Under the pieces are notes generated by a model. It saw only the letters and a list, made by a program, of their open reading frames with translations, did no database searches and was not told the DNA's origin. Positions 40,235 through 49,602 of a stretch of DNA of 64,000 bases are shown here, piece by piece. The translations under genes and the position numbers were made by a program. Source of the stretch: Actinobacillus capsulatus DSM 19761 (GTDB taxonomy: Bacteria; Pseudomonadota; Gammaproteobacteria; Enterobacterales; Pasteurellaceae); NCBI RefSeq assembly GCF_000374285.1, contig NZ_KB893939.1, positions 50,367-114,366 of the forward strand. The letters run 5' to 3'. The first letter of the stretch is position 1, and each line of letters begins with the position of its first letter.

Positions 40235-41134
40235 TTATCTTAAATGAGGTAAATAGCTCTTACCACTATCAGGAGCAACTGTTACAATATTATAACTTTT
40301 AGGAAATTGCCGAGAGAGTTTTAACGATGCTAAAATATTTGCCCCTGAAGATAAACCGACAAAAATCCCCTGATTCATAGCTAATATAGATATTAATTCT
40401 AATACCTCATCATATCGAACAGAAATCATTCCGTTTAGAATAGATTTATTAAAAAATACAGATTCAATTCCTACACTAATTGCTTCTATTTTATGAGAAA
40501 TCGTTTTATTATTTAGATAATCGCAACCATCCGGCTGAACCCCATATATAGCGATTTGAGAATTAAATTCTTTTAAACGCTTGCTGATTCCCCCTATTGT
40601 GCCACCACTTCCTATACCTGCGACAAAACAATGAATATTACCATTTAATTGAGAAATTATTTCTTTGCCAGTCCCTAAATAATGAGCTCTAGGGTTAGAA
40701 AAATTATGAAATTGATCTAAATGGTAAAAACTCTTATCCTCTTCAAGTAATTTATTTGCCAAACGGATATGTGATCCAACACCTGTTTTATGATCAGAAA
40801 GTATAATCTTTGCACCATACTGCTTTAATACATTAATTTTCTCTTGGCTGAAGTTATCCGGTATAACTAAAGTTAAATCATACCCTCTCATAGATGAAAT
40901 AAAGGCTAACCCCATCCCCGTATTTCCACCTGTGGCTTCTAATAAAGCCATCCCTGGTTTTAGCTTTCCTTTATTCTCCGCATCAATAATCATTTGGTAA
41001 GCAACTCTAGACTTAATACTTCCAGCTGGGTTAAACTCTTCCAACTTCACATAAACATTTGCATATTTATCGCCAAAAATATTTTTTATTTTGACTAACG
41101 GTGTATTTCCCATATATTCTTCTAAGTTATACAT
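40235..41134 (-). CDS. Cysteine-synthase-like PLP enzyme (fold type II)
   Basis: Start set at ATG 41134 (AAGGA upstream, MYNLEEYMGNTPLVKIKNIF); 299 residues. PLP-binding lysine is K41 in NPAGSIKSRVA; the phosphate loop is GIGSGGTIGG. The substrate loop reads EATGGNTG, whereas O-acetylserine sulfhydrylases usually have TSGNTG. It lies 7-14 bases ahead of the acetyltransferase-like gene and probably uses its O-acetyl product to make cysteine or another beta-substituted alanine. Which nucleophile it uses cannot be read from sequence. Confidence 0.8.
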   Translation of the reverse strand: MYNLEEYMGNTPLVKIKNIFGDKYANVYVKLEEFNPAGSIKSRVAYQMIIDAENKGKLKPGMALLEATGGNTGMGLAFISSMRGYDLTLVIPDNFSQEKINVLKQYGAKIILSDHKTGVGSHIRLANKLLEEDKSFYHLDQFHNFSNPRAHYLGTGKEIISQLNGNIHCFVAGIGSGGTIGGISKRLKEFNSQIAIYGVQPDGCDYLNNKTISHKIEAISVGIESVFFNKSILNGMISVRYDEVLELISILAMNQGIFVGLSSGANILASLKLSRQFPKSYNIVTVAPDSGKSYLPHLR

Positions 41135-41195
41135 ATTTTTTCCTTTAAGATGTTGTTGATACTTGTTTACTATACTGAATAAATTCAACTTATGA

Positions 41196-41250
41196 CCTAT
41201 ACAATCAGTACATATAAAAAATAACTGTATAGGAAATTTTTCTATACAAT
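41196..41250. promoter_or_regulatory. Probable MocR operator repeats
   Basis: CCTATACA at 41196-41203, its inverted form TGTATAGG at 41226-41233, and TCTATACA at 41241-41248 lie between the divergent PLP enzyme and MocR gene. MocR regulators typically bind repeated 6-8 bp sites, so this is the likely control region of both transcripts. Confidence 0.7.
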
Positions 41251-41267
41251 TTCAAATGGACTAACGC

Positions 41268-42662
41268 ATGAAGAAAAAAACAAGAGTTCAAGAGGTTTGT
41301 GAATGGGTAGTAGATAAAATTGAACGAAATATTTATTTACCTAGGCAAAAAATTCCTTCGATTCGCCAATTAGCTCAAAAATTAGATGTATCTACGTTTT
41401 CTGTTGCTCAAGGGTATGATTTATTAGTATCAATGGGACATATCAAATCGATAAGCGGCTCAGGATTTTTTGTTTGTGAAAAGCAATGTTCTTTGCCTGA
41501 GATAAATTTAGCCCCTACTTTGATTAATAATGTTAATGATACCGGCTGGCTAATGAGCCATCTCTTTAGCGAGCTTCCCAAAAATAAAGCCTCAGGAAGT
41601 GGATTATTGCCGGATGAATGGCTCATTGATGCTGGGATTATTTCAAATGCAATCAGAAAATCCGCTAAAGAAGCTCATAGTTTTATTTATTCATATGGGC
41701 ATATTCAAGGTTACCAACCCTTACGAGAATTATTTTCCACACAATTAGATAATATAGGTATAAACATAAACCCGAATACGGTCATTACAATGCCCGGCGT
41801 TTCTTCTGCTATACAGACAGTATTAAGAGAAGTTGTGAGAGAAGGCGATTATGTTATCGTTGATGATCCTAGCTGGTTTTGGTTATTAGGCTGTCTACAT
41901 CAATTAAATATTAAAGTAGTAAGTGTACAAAGAGATAGCAATGGACCAAATATAGAACAGTTAGAAAGCCTCTTCCAGAACTATAAGCCCAAATTATATA
42001 TTACAAATAGTATTCTAAATAACCCTACATCTTATAATATCTCACCATCCATAATGTACAAAGTATTAGGTTTACTACATAAATATGATGCCTACTTATT
42101 AGAGGATGATGTTTACAGCCACCTAGAGGATTCCAGAAAAACATTACGTTATGCCTCTTTAGATCAATTAGAACGTGTTTTTTATGTTACGGGAGTATCT
42201 AAAATACTTGGTGCAAATTGGAGAGTCGGTTTTTTATGTGTCCCACAAAATTTTCTGCAGCCCATACTCAAACAAAAAATGCTATCTAATATGACAAGTA
42301 CAGAATTAACCGAAAGAGCGATCCATAAAATTTGGCTTCACCCTCAATATAAAAAACATATTGAGGAAATGAAGATCAAACTAACTAAAAAACATGAGTA
42401 TCTAAAAAAAGAATTAGAAGCGATTGGTATTGAGTATCCAAAAGAAGGCAATATTGGAATATTTTTATGGATTAATACATATCTAGATACAACAAAGATG
42501 GCATTAGAGGCAAGTAAAGAGGAATTTTTATTAGCTCCGGGATATTTATTTTCTCAACATTCTGATTTTTCTACCTACTTACGCTTAAATGTAACCCGAA
42601 CCGATAAAGAATTTATTGATTGGTTGCACACTTATAAGTTAAATCATAAAGCTAGGGAATAA
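41268..42662 (+). CDS. MocR-type regulator (GntR helix-turn-helix fused to aminotransferase domain)
   Basis: 464 residues. Residues 1-75 form a GntR winged helix (IPSIRQLAQKLDVSTFSVAQGYDLL); from about 100 on, a fold type I aminotransferase-like domain with PLP lysine in GVSKILGANWRVGFL and the NNPTSYNIS motif. MocR proteins sense PLP or amino-acid-PLP adducts and activate a neighbouring metabolic gene set (PdxR, GabR, DdlR are known examples). Divergent orientation with the enzyme genes indicates that they are its target. AT-rich like its partners. Confidence 0.9.
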   Translation: MKKKTRVQEVCEWVVDKIERNIYLPRQKIPSIRQLAQKLDVSTFSVAQGYDLLVSMGHIKSISGSGFFVCEKQCSLPEINLAPTLINNVNDTGWLMSHLFSELPKNKASGSGLLPDEWLIDAGIISNAIRKSAKEAHSFIYSYGHIQGYQPLRELFSTQLDNIGININPNTVITMPGVSSAIQTVLREVVREGDYVIVDDPSWFWLLGCLHQLNIKVVSVQRDSNGPNIEQLESLFQNYKPKLYITNSILNNPTSYNISPSIMYKVLGLLHKYDAYLLEDDVYSHLEDSRKTLRYASLDQLERVFYVTGVSKILGANWRVGFLCVPQNFLQPILKQKMLSNMTSTELTERAIHKIWLHPQYKKHIEEMKIKLTKKHEYLKKELEAIGIEYPKEGNIGIFLWINTYLDTTKMALEASKEEFLLAPGYLFSQHSDFSTYLRLNVTRTDKEFIDWLHTYKLNHKARE

Positions 42663-42689
42663 GTGTACTAGATAAAATGTGCAAAAAAC

Positions 42690-42733
42690 CGCTTGTAGTA
42701 TAGCCACAAGCGGTTTGATTTTTTAGTTTTTTT
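42690..42733. repeat. Right copy of the direct repeat / terminator flanking the cassette
   Basis: ACCGCTTGT-AGTATAGCC-ACAAGCGGT hairpin with T-tracts; serves both purM (leftward) and the MocR gene (rightward). Nearly identical to 38659-38704. Confidence 0.88.
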
Positions 42734-42738
42734 GCAGA

Positions 42739-43776
42739 TTAGATGATTTCAACTTGTTCTGAGCCATCACCTAAGTTTTCAATTTTACCAATTACCCAAG
42801 CGTTTTCACCCGCTTGTTTTAATACAGCTAATGCAGTTTCCACATCTTTTTCCGGTAATGCAATTACCATACCTACACCACAGTTAAAGGTACGATACAT
42901 TTCATAACGACTGATATTACCTTTTTCTTGTAACCATTTAAATGCTGCCGGCCATTCCCATGACTTTTCATCGATCACTGCTTTTACGGTTGCCGGTAAC
43001 ACACGAGGAATATTTTCCCAGAAGCCGCCGCCGGTTAAGTGAGCGATCGCATGCACATCCGCTTGTTTAATCAATTGAAGCACTGATTTTACATAGATTT
43101 TTGTTGGTGCGAGTAAATGCTCGCTTAATAATTTACCGTCTAAAGTATCTGTTGCTGGATTTGTACCGCTAACTTCAATCACTTTACGGATTAATGAATA
43201 ACCGTTTGAGTGTGGGCCGCTTGAGCCTAATGCGATTAACACATCACCGGCTTTAACAGCAGAACCGTCAATAATCTCAGATTTTTCTACAACACCGACA
43301 CAAAAACCGGCTAAATCGTAGTCACCTTCGTGGTACATACCCGGCATTTCTGCGGTTTCACCACCGACTAATGCACAACCCGAAATTTCACAGCCATCTG
43401 CGATACCTTTAATTACGTCTGCTGCAACATCAACTTCTAATTTACCGGTTGCATAATAATCTAAGAAGAACAAAGGTTCTGCACCTTGTACCACTAAATC
43501 ATTTACACACATTGCCACTAAGTCTTGACCAATAGTATCGTGTTTGTTCAAATCAATCGCTAAACGTAACTTAGTCCCTACACCATCAGTACCTGATACT
43601 AAAATTGGTTCTTTATATTTAGTCGGTAATGCACATAATGCACCGAAACCTCCTAAACCACCCATCACTTCCGGACGGCGAGTGCGTTTAACATCCGCTT
43701 TGATACGTTCAACCAATTCATTGCCTGCGTGAATATCAACGCCTGCGTCTTTATAGCTAAGTTGTGTGTTGCTCAC
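42739..43776 (-). CDS. purM: Phosphoribosylformylglycinamidine cyclo-ligase PurM
   Basis: The GTG at 43776 ([14 protein letters not shown]) with GAGG upstream gives 345 residues, exactly E. coli PurM; the longer frame to 43827 is rejected because it would cover the PurR operator. AIR synthetase motifs: [52 protein letters not shown] and [13 protein letters not shown]. Fifth step of purine synthesis. purN, its usual operon partner, is not downstream; the transferred cassette begins right after its terminator. Confidence 0.95.
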   Translation of the reverse strand: MSNTQLSYKDAGVDIHAGNELVERIKADVKRTRRPEVMGGLGGFGALCALPTKYKEPILVSGTDGVGTKLRLAIDLNKHDTIGQDLVAMCVNDLVVQGAEPLFFLDYYATGKLEVDVAADVIKGIADGCEISGCALVGGETAEMPGMYHEGDYDLAGFCVGVVEKSEIIDGSAVKAGDVLIALGSSGPHSNGYSLIRKVIEVSGTNPATDTLDGKLLSEHLLAPTKIYVKSVLQLIKQADVHAIAHLTGGGFWENIPRVLPATVKAVIDEKSWEWPAAFKWLQEKGNISRYEMYRTFNCGVGMVIALPEKDVETALAVLKQAGENAWVIGKIENLGDGSEQVEII

Positions 43777-43821
43777 GATTAACCTCAACAGAAAATAAAA
43801 AATTTGCTCTATTGTACCACA

Positions 43822-43837
43822 AGGCAAACGTTTGCGT
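43822..43837. promoter_or_regulatory. PurR operator of purM
   Basis: AGGCAAACGTTTGCGT matches the PurR consensus AnGCAAnCGnTTnCnT except at one position, about 50 bp upstream of the purM start. Confidence 0.85.
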
Positions 43838-44072
43838 TAATCAATTAACATAAAACTTACATCGATAAGACAAACTTTAACCTGTTTTACCTAAATCCCT
43901 TGCACTCTTCCTTACAATAGTCTTTTCTTAGACCTGAAATCAGATAAAATAAACGCCTATCATTTAAACAAATGAACAAGTAAAAAAATGATATTTTCAA
44001 TATTATAAATAAGAAGAATTATTTTAAATTGTTATTGTCAGACATACACCCTTATTTAATTAGCAAACACCT

Positions 44073-45209
44073 ATGAAAAAAATAATCTCATTACTGACTT
44101 TAATTTTTATCGGATTACTTTCCTCCTGCTCATCATCAACCGTTAATGCAATGAATCATTCACAAATAAAAGAAGCGGGGCTAACGCTTGATATTGCCCG
44201 CCGTTTCTATCCAGTTGAAACCATAAAACAATTTATCGATACAATTCATCATGCCGGAGGCACATTCTTACACTTACACTTTTCTGACCATGAAAATTAT
44301 GCTTTAGAAAGTACTTATTTAGATCAATTGGAAGCAAATGCGATAGTTAAAGACGGTACTTATTATAATCCTACAACCAATAAGCCTTTTTTAACGTATA
44401 AACAGATTAACGATATTATTTATTATGCGAAAAGCAAAAATATCGAATTAGTACCAGAAGTCGATACGCCGAATCATATGACGGCAATATTTCGACTACT
44501 TGAGGCTAAACACAGTAAGGATTACGTCAAAAGGCTAAAATCCAAAATGAATGATGAAGAAATTGATATCACAAATCTTGAATCCATTGAAGTCATTAAA
44601 ACACTTATTGCCGAAGTGATTTATATTTTTGGCCATGCCAGCGAACATTTTCATATTGGTGGTGATGAATTCGGTTATAGCGTAGAAACTAATCATGAAT
44701 TTATTACTTACGTAAATACACTCAATCAATTTATTAACAACAAAGGCAAAATTACTCGAATTTGGAATGACGGTTTAATTAAGAATAATTTAAATCAATT
44801 AAATAAAAATGTAGAGATCACTTATTGGAGTTATGATGGCGACGCTCAAGAAAGCCAAGATATTGCAGAACGCCGTAAAATTCGAGTAAACTTGCCGGAA
44901 TTACTCGAAAACGGTTTTAAAGTATTAAATTATAACTCGTATTATCTTTATTTTGTGCCGAAAGGTAATGCCAATATTACACATGACAGTAAACATGCAA
45001 CCGAAGATGTATTAAAGAATTGGAAACTCGGTTTATGGGATGGGCAGAATAAAGAAAATATAGTTGAAAATACCAAGAATATTATCGGTTCTTCGCTTTC
45101 TATCTGGGGTGAACATTCCGGCTCGTTAAGTAGTGCGGTGATCGAGGAATCCACCCAAGAGCTTTTAAAAGCCGTGATTCAAAAAACCAATGATCCGAAA
45201 TCGCATTAG
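44073..45209 (+). CDS. dspB: Dispersin B-like beta-N-acetylhexosaminidase (GH20)
   Basis: 378 residues, close to Aggregatibacter DspB (381). The N-terminus carries a lipobox-like LLSSC with Cys19, so the enzyme may be lipid-anchored or exported. GH20 core: FLHLHFSDHENYALES, VPEVDTPNHM and the catalytic pair D198-E199 in HIGGDEFGYS; SIWGEHSG near the end provides the substrate tryptophan. Dispersin B hydrolyses poly-beta-1,6-N-acetylglucosamine and releases cells from biofilm; A. pleuropneumoniae is known to have one. It has no pga genes beside it and ends in an uptake-pair terminator. Confidence 0.93.
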   Translation: MKKIISLLTLIFIGLLSSCSSSTVNAMNHSQIKEAGLTLDIARRFYPVETIKQFIDTIHHAGGTFLHLHFSDHENYALESTYLDQLEANAIVKDGTYYNPTTNKPFLTYKQINDIIYYAKSKNIELVPEVDTPNHMTAIFRLLEAKHSKDYVKRLKSKMNDEEIDITNLESIEVIKTLIAEVIYIFGHASEHFHIGGDEFGYSVETNHEFITYVNTLNQFINNKGKITRIWNDGLIKNNLNQLNKNVEITYWSYDGDAQESQDIAERRKIRVNLPELLENGFKVLNYNSYYLYFVPKGNANITHDSKHATEDVLKNWKLGLWDGQNKENIVENTKNIIGSSLSIWGEHSGSLSSAVIEESTQELLKAVIQKTNDPKSH

Positions 45210-45246
45210 AAAACGATTGAAAATTCTGCTATTATAGCTTCTCGAC

Positions 45247-45289
45247 AAGCGGTCTCTTTTTGCAAAAAAATTGCAAATTCAGACCGCTT
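45247..45289. terminator. dspB terminator (inverted uptake pair)
   Basis: AAGCGGTCT at 45247-45255 faces AGACCGCTT at 45281-45289 with complementary TTTTTGCAAA/TTTGCAA sequences between. Confidence 0.75.
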
Positions 45290-45292
45290 ATT

Positions 45293-45350
45293 CTTTCGTG
45301 GTTCGAAAACCTCCCACGCCAAAGACACTCTTTGAAATCAAAACTAAGGA
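45293..45350 (+). ncRNA. preQ1-I riboswitch controlling queCDE
   Basis: P1 stem CGTGG (45297-45301) / CCACG (45314-45318) closes the loop TTCGAAAACCTC; the A-rich tail AAAACTAAGGA (45340-45350) holds the ribosome site, whose AGG can pair with the loop CCT to make the H-type pseudoknot. That layout is the preQ1-I class, and the downstream genes make preQ0. Unusually, a 6 bp hairpin (CAAAGA-CAC-TCTTTG, 45320-45334) sits between P1 and the tail. PreQ1 binding should hide the queC ribosome site. Confidence 0.82.
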
Positions 45351-45356
45351 TACAAA

Positions 45357-46025
45357 ATGAATTCAACTCCAAAAGCCGTCGTGATTTTTTCCGGCGGGCA
45401 AGACTCCACTACTTGCCTTTTCCAAGCCATTCAAGAATTTAGCGTGGAAAATGTTGAAGTGGTTACCTTTCAATATGGTCAGCGCCATGCGATTGAACTG
45501 GAAAAAGCCACATGGATAGCTAAAGATCTCGGCGTGAAACAAACGCTGATTGATATTTCCGTGATCAAAGCCATCACTTCCAACGCAATGATGGAAGAAC
45601 GCGAAATTAAGCAAGAAGGTAATACGCCAAATACCTTTGTTGATGGTCGTAACGCACTGTTTTTACTCTACACCGCTATTTATGCTAAAGGACAAGGTAT
45701 CCAAACCATTTTTACCGGTGTATGTGAAACCGACTTTAGCGGTTATCCTGATTGTCGAGATGTGTTTGTGAAGTCGATGAATGTGACCCTCAATCTTGCG
45801 ATGGACTATAACTTCAATATTCGCACACCGCTGATGTACCTTACTAAAAAACAGACATGGGAATTAGCCGATAAACTCGGTGCGTTCGACTATATCAGAC
45901 AACATACCCATACTTGCTATTTAGGTGTGGAAGGCGGTTGTCACACTTGCCCAAGCTGCGTGTTACGTGAAAAAGGGCTTAATGAGTATTTATCAGAAAA
46001 AACAAGCGGTCAAAAAAATGTTTAA
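45357..46025 (+). CDS. queC: 7-cyano-7-deazaguanine synthase QueC
   Basis: 222 residues. ATP-pyrophosphatase P-loop SGGQDST at residues 13-19 and four zinc cysteines near the end ([15 protein letters not shown]). It converts 7-carboxy-7-deazaguanine to preQ0 in the queuosine pathway. The last codons (TSGQKNV) contain an intact uptake word ACAAGCGGT in the DNA and lie outside the conserved part, so the C-terminus was probably reshaped by it. Confidence 0.95.
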   Translation: MNSTPKAVVIFSGGQDSTTCLFQAIQEFSVENVEVVTFQYGQRHAIELEKATWIAKDLGVKQTLIDISVIKAITSNAMMEEREIKQEGNTPNTFVDGRNALFLLYTAIYAKGQGIQTIFTGVCETDFSGYPDCRDVFVKSMNVTLNLAMDYNFNIRTPLMYLTKKQTWELADKLGAFDYIRQHTHTCYLGVEGGCHTCPSCVLREKGLNEYLSEKTSGQKNV

Positions 46026-46440
46026 AATTGCAAAAGAATTTAGTTTCGATATGGCGCATATGCTCGATGGACACGACGGCAAATGCCAAAACTTACACGG
46101 ACACACTTATAAACTTCAGGTGGAAGTTAACGGTGACTTAATTGCAGAGGGAACGAAACGAGGCATGGTGATGGATTATTCCGATTTAAAATCGGTGGTA
46201 AAACGTGAAATATTAGACCCCATGGATCACGCCTATATCTACGATTTAAACAGCGATAGAGAAAGCCAAGTTGCCAAACTGTTAATCGATTTAAACTCTA
46301 AAGTTTACGGAATTCCAAGCCGCACGACAGCGGAAGAAATGGCAAAATATATGTTTGAAAAACTGGAAAAAGTCAATTTACCGGTCAGTTTAATTCGCCT
46401 TTGGGAAACGCCAACATCATATTGTGAATATTCACGATAA
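46018..46440 (+). CDS. queD: 6-carboxytetrahydropterin synthase QueD
   Basis: Start at ATG 46018 ([16 protein letters not shown]), overlapping the queC end by 8 bases; 140 residues. The upstream extension of the frame lies inside queC and is not coding. Zinc histidines in FDMAHML and NLHGHTYKL and the catalytic Cys in [10 protein letters not shown] are present. It makes 6-carboxy-tetrahydropterin from dihydroneopterin triphosphate, first dedicated step to queuosine. Overlap implies coupled translation. Confidence 0.93.
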   Translation: MFKIAKEFSFDMAHMLDGHDGKCQNLHGHTYKLQVEVNGDLIAEGTKRGMVMDYSDLKSVVKREILDPMDHAYIYDLNSDRESQVAKLLIDLNSKVYGIPSRTTAEEMAKYMFEKLEKVNLPVSLIRLWETPTSYCEYSR

Positions 46441-46465
46441 TTGCAGGAAAAAAACTTGATTTATC

Positions 46466-47098
46466 ATGACTGCGATTATTTATCCCAATATTGAATATCC
46501 GATTGTCGAAATCCTTGAAAGCCTGCAAGGTGAAGGCTTCAACACTGGCTTACCTTGCATTTTCGTGCGTTTAGGCAAATGTAATCTTGCTTGCCCGTGG
46601 TGTGATACCAACTATAACGAATACGAAAAATGGGGCGTGGTGAAAATTCTTGAACGAGTAAAATCTTATTCCGCCAAGAATATTATCATTACCGGTGGCG
46701 AGCCGACGATGTATGCCAATTTAAGCGTATTGCTTGATGTGTTTAAAGCGGAAGGTTATTGGTTAGCGATTGAAACGAATGGCTTAAAAACCGTCCCAAA
46801 ACAAATTGATTATATCGCTACCAGTCCGAAACTGATGTATCAAGAAAAATACTTGAGAGAATGTATTTCGTTTGCCAACGAAGTCCGTATCGTAATGGAT
46901 AAAGGCGATGTACAAGGTTTTTGTGAACAAATCGAAACACAAATTCGTGCCGAACATTATTATCTTTCGCCCTGTGAAATAAACGGAAAAATGAATTTGC
47001 TGGAAACCATTACCCAACTCGGTATTTTGAATCAACGTGCCAATAAACCCAAATGGCAATTGAGTTTACAAACACATAAATTGGTCGGCATTGAATAG
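46466..47098 (+). CDS. queE: 7-carboxy-7-deazaguanine synthase QueE
   Basis: 210 residues, radical SAM enzyme with a CxxxCxxC cluster (KCNLACPWCDT) following ILESLQGEGFNTG, and the GGEPTMY SAM motif. It forms the deazaguanine ring between QueD and QueC. Third gene in queCDE under the preQ1 riboswitch; AGGAAAAAAAC upstream is a modest ribosome site. Confidence 0.94.
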   Translation: MTAIIYPNIEYPIVEILESLQGEGFNTGLPCIFVRLGKCNLACPWCDTNYNEYEKWGVVKILERVKSYSAKNIIITGGEPTMYANLSVLLDVFKAEGYWLAIETNGLKTVPKQIDYIATSPKLMYQEKYLRECISFANEVRIVMDKGDVQGFCEQIETQIRAEHYYLSPCEINGKMNLLETITQLGILNQRANKPKWQLSLQTHKLVGIE

Positions 47099-47110
47099 TA
47101 CCAATATGAT

Positions 47111-47144
47111 AAAGGCATCAAAGCTCTCTCCGATGCCTTTTGCT
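47111..47144 (+). terminator. queCDE terminator
   Basis: AAAGGCATC pairs with GATGCCTTT, 12-base loop, then TTGCTTT; lies between convergent queE and the glpT remnant. Confidence 0.8.
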
Positions 47145-47169
47145 TTAATCAGTATAAGAAATAATAAAC

Positions 47170-47865
47170 TTATTCTGCTGATTTTTTATTGAATAAAGTG
47201 ATTGCAATAAAACCGAACGCTAAGAAGCTAGAAGCAATAAGTGCATAGAAGCCACCGTCCCAGCCATATAAGTCCGCCAATTTACCCATTACCCAACCGG
47301 CACTTGCCGAACCTAATAGGTAACCGAATAAACCGGTTAACCCCGTTGCCGTACCTGTTGCACCTAAATTATGTGAAACATTCCACCAGCTCCACCAACT
47401 ACCACGTTCCGATTTAGAGAACCAATTGGTCATCGTTTTAGCACCTGGCGAATATCCCATGCCTTAGAATCAACCGTTTAACGCAGCTAATACAATCATC
47501 ATTGGAATAGATGCTAAAACACCCGGAACTAAACCGAAAATTAAACTAACAATTGCCGAACCGAGTAAACCAATGGTAATAAAATATTTTGGGTTTGAAC
47601 GAGCCGATACGTTCCCCATCACAAATTTACTGATACCGTAAGCTAAAGATAATGCAACCCCAACCGTACCTAACTCTGCTTTAGAAAAACCATACTCCTA
47701 AATGAGGTACGGCATCGCAAGCGAGAAGTTTTTACGAATAAGATAATAAGCTGCATAACCGATAAACACGCTGGCAAATATTTACCAACGTAATTTTTTA
47801 TACTCCGCATCAATCTCACCTGATTTTCTCGGTGCAGGCGGAGATGCCTTTAAGAACGAAAACAT
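47170..47865 (-). pseudogene. glpT: glpT pseudogene (glycerol-3-phosphate transporter)
   Basis: From ATG 47865 (AAGGAG upstream) one continuous frame reads like GlpT: GEIDAEYKKLRW, GYAAYYLIRKNFSLAMPYL, FVMGNVSARSNP. Four in-frame stops interrupt it: TAA at 47784, TAG at 47700, TGA at 47472 and TAA at 47466. After WWNVSHNLGATG the sequence jumps to the last membrane segments (GLTGLFGYLLGSASAGWV... GWDGGFYAL), so roughly half of the 450-residue transporter, its middle, is deleted. It is dead, though its promoter region and operator remain. Confidence 0.93.
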
Positions 47866-47934
47866 ATAGGACTCCTTATTCATAAAATTGCAAAAACAAC
47901 ATAAACACACACAAAAGAAAATAAAAAATATCAA

Positions 47935-47954
47935 AATGTTTGATAACGAGCATT
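47935..47954. promoter_or_regulatory. GlpR operator upstream of glpT remnant
   Basis: AATGTTTGATAACGAGCATT matches 18 of 20 positions of the enteric GlpR consensus (WATGTTCGWTAWCGAACATW), 70 bp before the glpT start. Confidence 0.75.
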
Positions 47955-48046
47955 ATATGTAAACTAAATCACTTCACAAGCTTACGAACTTAAACTAGAT
48001 CAAACTTTTTACATAACAATACACATCCATCTTCCTATTGAACAAA

Positions 48047-48076
48047 AAGCCCTCAGATATCGCTACCTGAGGGCTT
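48047..48076 (-). terminator. pepA terminator
   Basis: AAGCCCTCAG / CTGAGGGCTT stem of 10 bp, then a T-rich stretch reading leftward, 27 bases beyond the pepA stop. Confidence 0.88.
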
Positions 48077-48102
48077 GTAAATTTTTATGAAAAATCAACC
48101 GC

Positions 48103-49602
48103 TTATTGATTATGTGCCTTATTAATCAAGAATTGGCTTAACAGTGAAACCGGTCTGCCAGTTGCACCTTTCGCCGCACCAGACTTCCAAGCTGTACCGG
48201 CAATATCTAAATGCGCCCAAGTATATTTTTTGGTGAAGTTTGATAAGAATTGCCCTGCGGTAATCGCTCCGCCTAAACGTCCGCCAATATTAGCAAGATC
48301 GGCAAAATTCGATTTAAGCTGCTCTTGATATTCTTCACCTAACGGTAGACGCCACGCTTTATCATCCGCTTGATCCGCCGCATTTAATAGATCGTTCGCC
48401 AATACATTACTGGTCGACATTAACCCACTGTTGTGCGCACCAAGCGCAATCATACAAGCACCTGTTAAGGTTGCAACATCAATCACTAATTCCGGTTCAA
48501 AACGTTCTACATAAGTTAACGTATCGCATAACACTAAGCGACCTTCCGCATCGGTATTTAATACCTCAACGGTTAAACCATTCATCGTCGTCAGAATATC
48601 GCTCGGTCGATACGCATTACCATCCGGCATATTTTCACAACCTGCTAAAACACCAATGACATTCAGTGGTAATTTCATTTCCGCTAACGCTTTCATCGTA
48701 CCGTAAACCGAAGCAGCTCCGCCCATATCATACTTCATTTCATCCATTGAATCGGATGGTTTAATCGAAATACCGCCCGAGTCAAAAGTCAACCCTTTAC
48801 CCACTAATACAATAGGTTTTGCATCCGGATTCGGGTGATTACGATATTCGATTACGGATAAATAAGCAGGATTTTGCGAACCACGAGAAACAGCTAAATA
48901 AGCATTCATTGATAATGAATCCATTTCAGCTTCATCAAGGATGCTGGTTTGAATACAATCATAATCTGCTGCCAAGCCTTTCGCTAATCCTGCTAAATAA
49001 GCCGGATTACATACATTTGGCGGGCAATTTGCTACATTTTTAGCACAAGCTACACCGGTTGAAACCGCTTTACCATGTTCTAGTGCTCTTTCCGCATCAG
49101 ATAAATCTTTACGATTAGCCACATTGAAAATCACACGACGCAATTCTCGACGAACCTCAGGCTTAATGCTTTTGAAATCATTATAAGCATATAAACTTTC
49201 CTGAATGGCTTCTACGGCAAAACGTACATTCCAATAGGTTGAACGACCTTTCACATGCAGCTCGGTTAAGAAACAAACCGCTTCCATAGACCCCGTTTCA
49301 TTAATGGTTTGTACCATTTTTTGGATAATTTGCTTATATTGACGTTCATTTAACTCTCGCTCTTTTCCGCAACCAACAAGCAATACGCGATCTGCGAGAA
49401 CATTCGGTACGTTATGTAACAAAAGCGTTTGGCCTGCTTTACCCTCTAAATCGCCGCGTCTTAGTAAAGCACTAATATAACCTTCACTTAATTTATCTAA
49501 TTGGTCTGCCGCCGCAGAAAGACGACGAGGCTCATATACGCCAACCACTAAACACGCAGTACGTTGTTTTTCTACGCTACCATTTTTTACGCTAAATTCC
49601 AT
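48103..49602 (-). CDS. pepA: Leucyl aminopeptidase PepA
   Basis: 499 residues from ATG 49602 (AGAGG upstream). M17 aminopeptidase: [31 protein letters not shown], the family signature [10 protein letters not shown] with metal ligands, and an N-terminal macro-like domain. It removes N-terminal residues from peptides; in E. coli PepA also binds DNA in site-specific recombination and pyrimidine control. Divergent from lptFG as in enterics, but here with another gene in between. Confidence 0.93.
   Translation of the reverse strand: MEFSVKNGSVEKQRTACLVVGVYEPRRLSAAADQLDKLSEGYISALLRRGDLEGKAGQTLLLHNVPNVLADRVLLVGCGKERELNERQYKQIIQKMVQTINETGSMEAVCFLTELHVKGRSTYWNVRFAVEAIQESLYAYNDFKSIKPEVRRELRRVIFNVANRKDLSDAERALEHGKAVSTGVACAKNVANCPPNVCNPAYLAGLAKGLAADYDCIQTSILDEAEMDSLSMNAYLAVSRGSQNPAYLSVIEYRNHPNPDAKPIVLVGKGLTFDSGGISIKPSDSMDEMKYDMGGAASVYGTMKALAEMKLPLNVIGVLAGCENMPDGNAYRPSDILTTMNGLTVEVLNTDAEGRLVLCDTLTYVERFEPELVIDVATLTGACMIALGAHNSGLMSTSNVLANDLLNAADQADDKAWRLPLGEEYQEQLKSNFADLANIGGRLGGAITAGQFLSNFTKKYTWAHLDIAGTAWKSGAAKGATGRPVSLLSQFLINKAHNQ

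Noticed and set aside
43777..43827. Upstream start of purM
   Set aside because: The extension overlaps the PurR operator and is not conserved; a GTG with GAGG gives the standard 345 residues.
45925..46017. Longer queD frame starting inside queC
   Set aside because: The upstream part is the shifted frame of queC's conserved zinc site; QueD homologues begin at MFKIAKEF.
47955..48010. CRP-like sequences upstream of glpT (TGTAAACTAAATCACTT and neighbours)
   Set aside because: Half-sites deviate at several positions, unlike the perfect sites elsewhere in the window.
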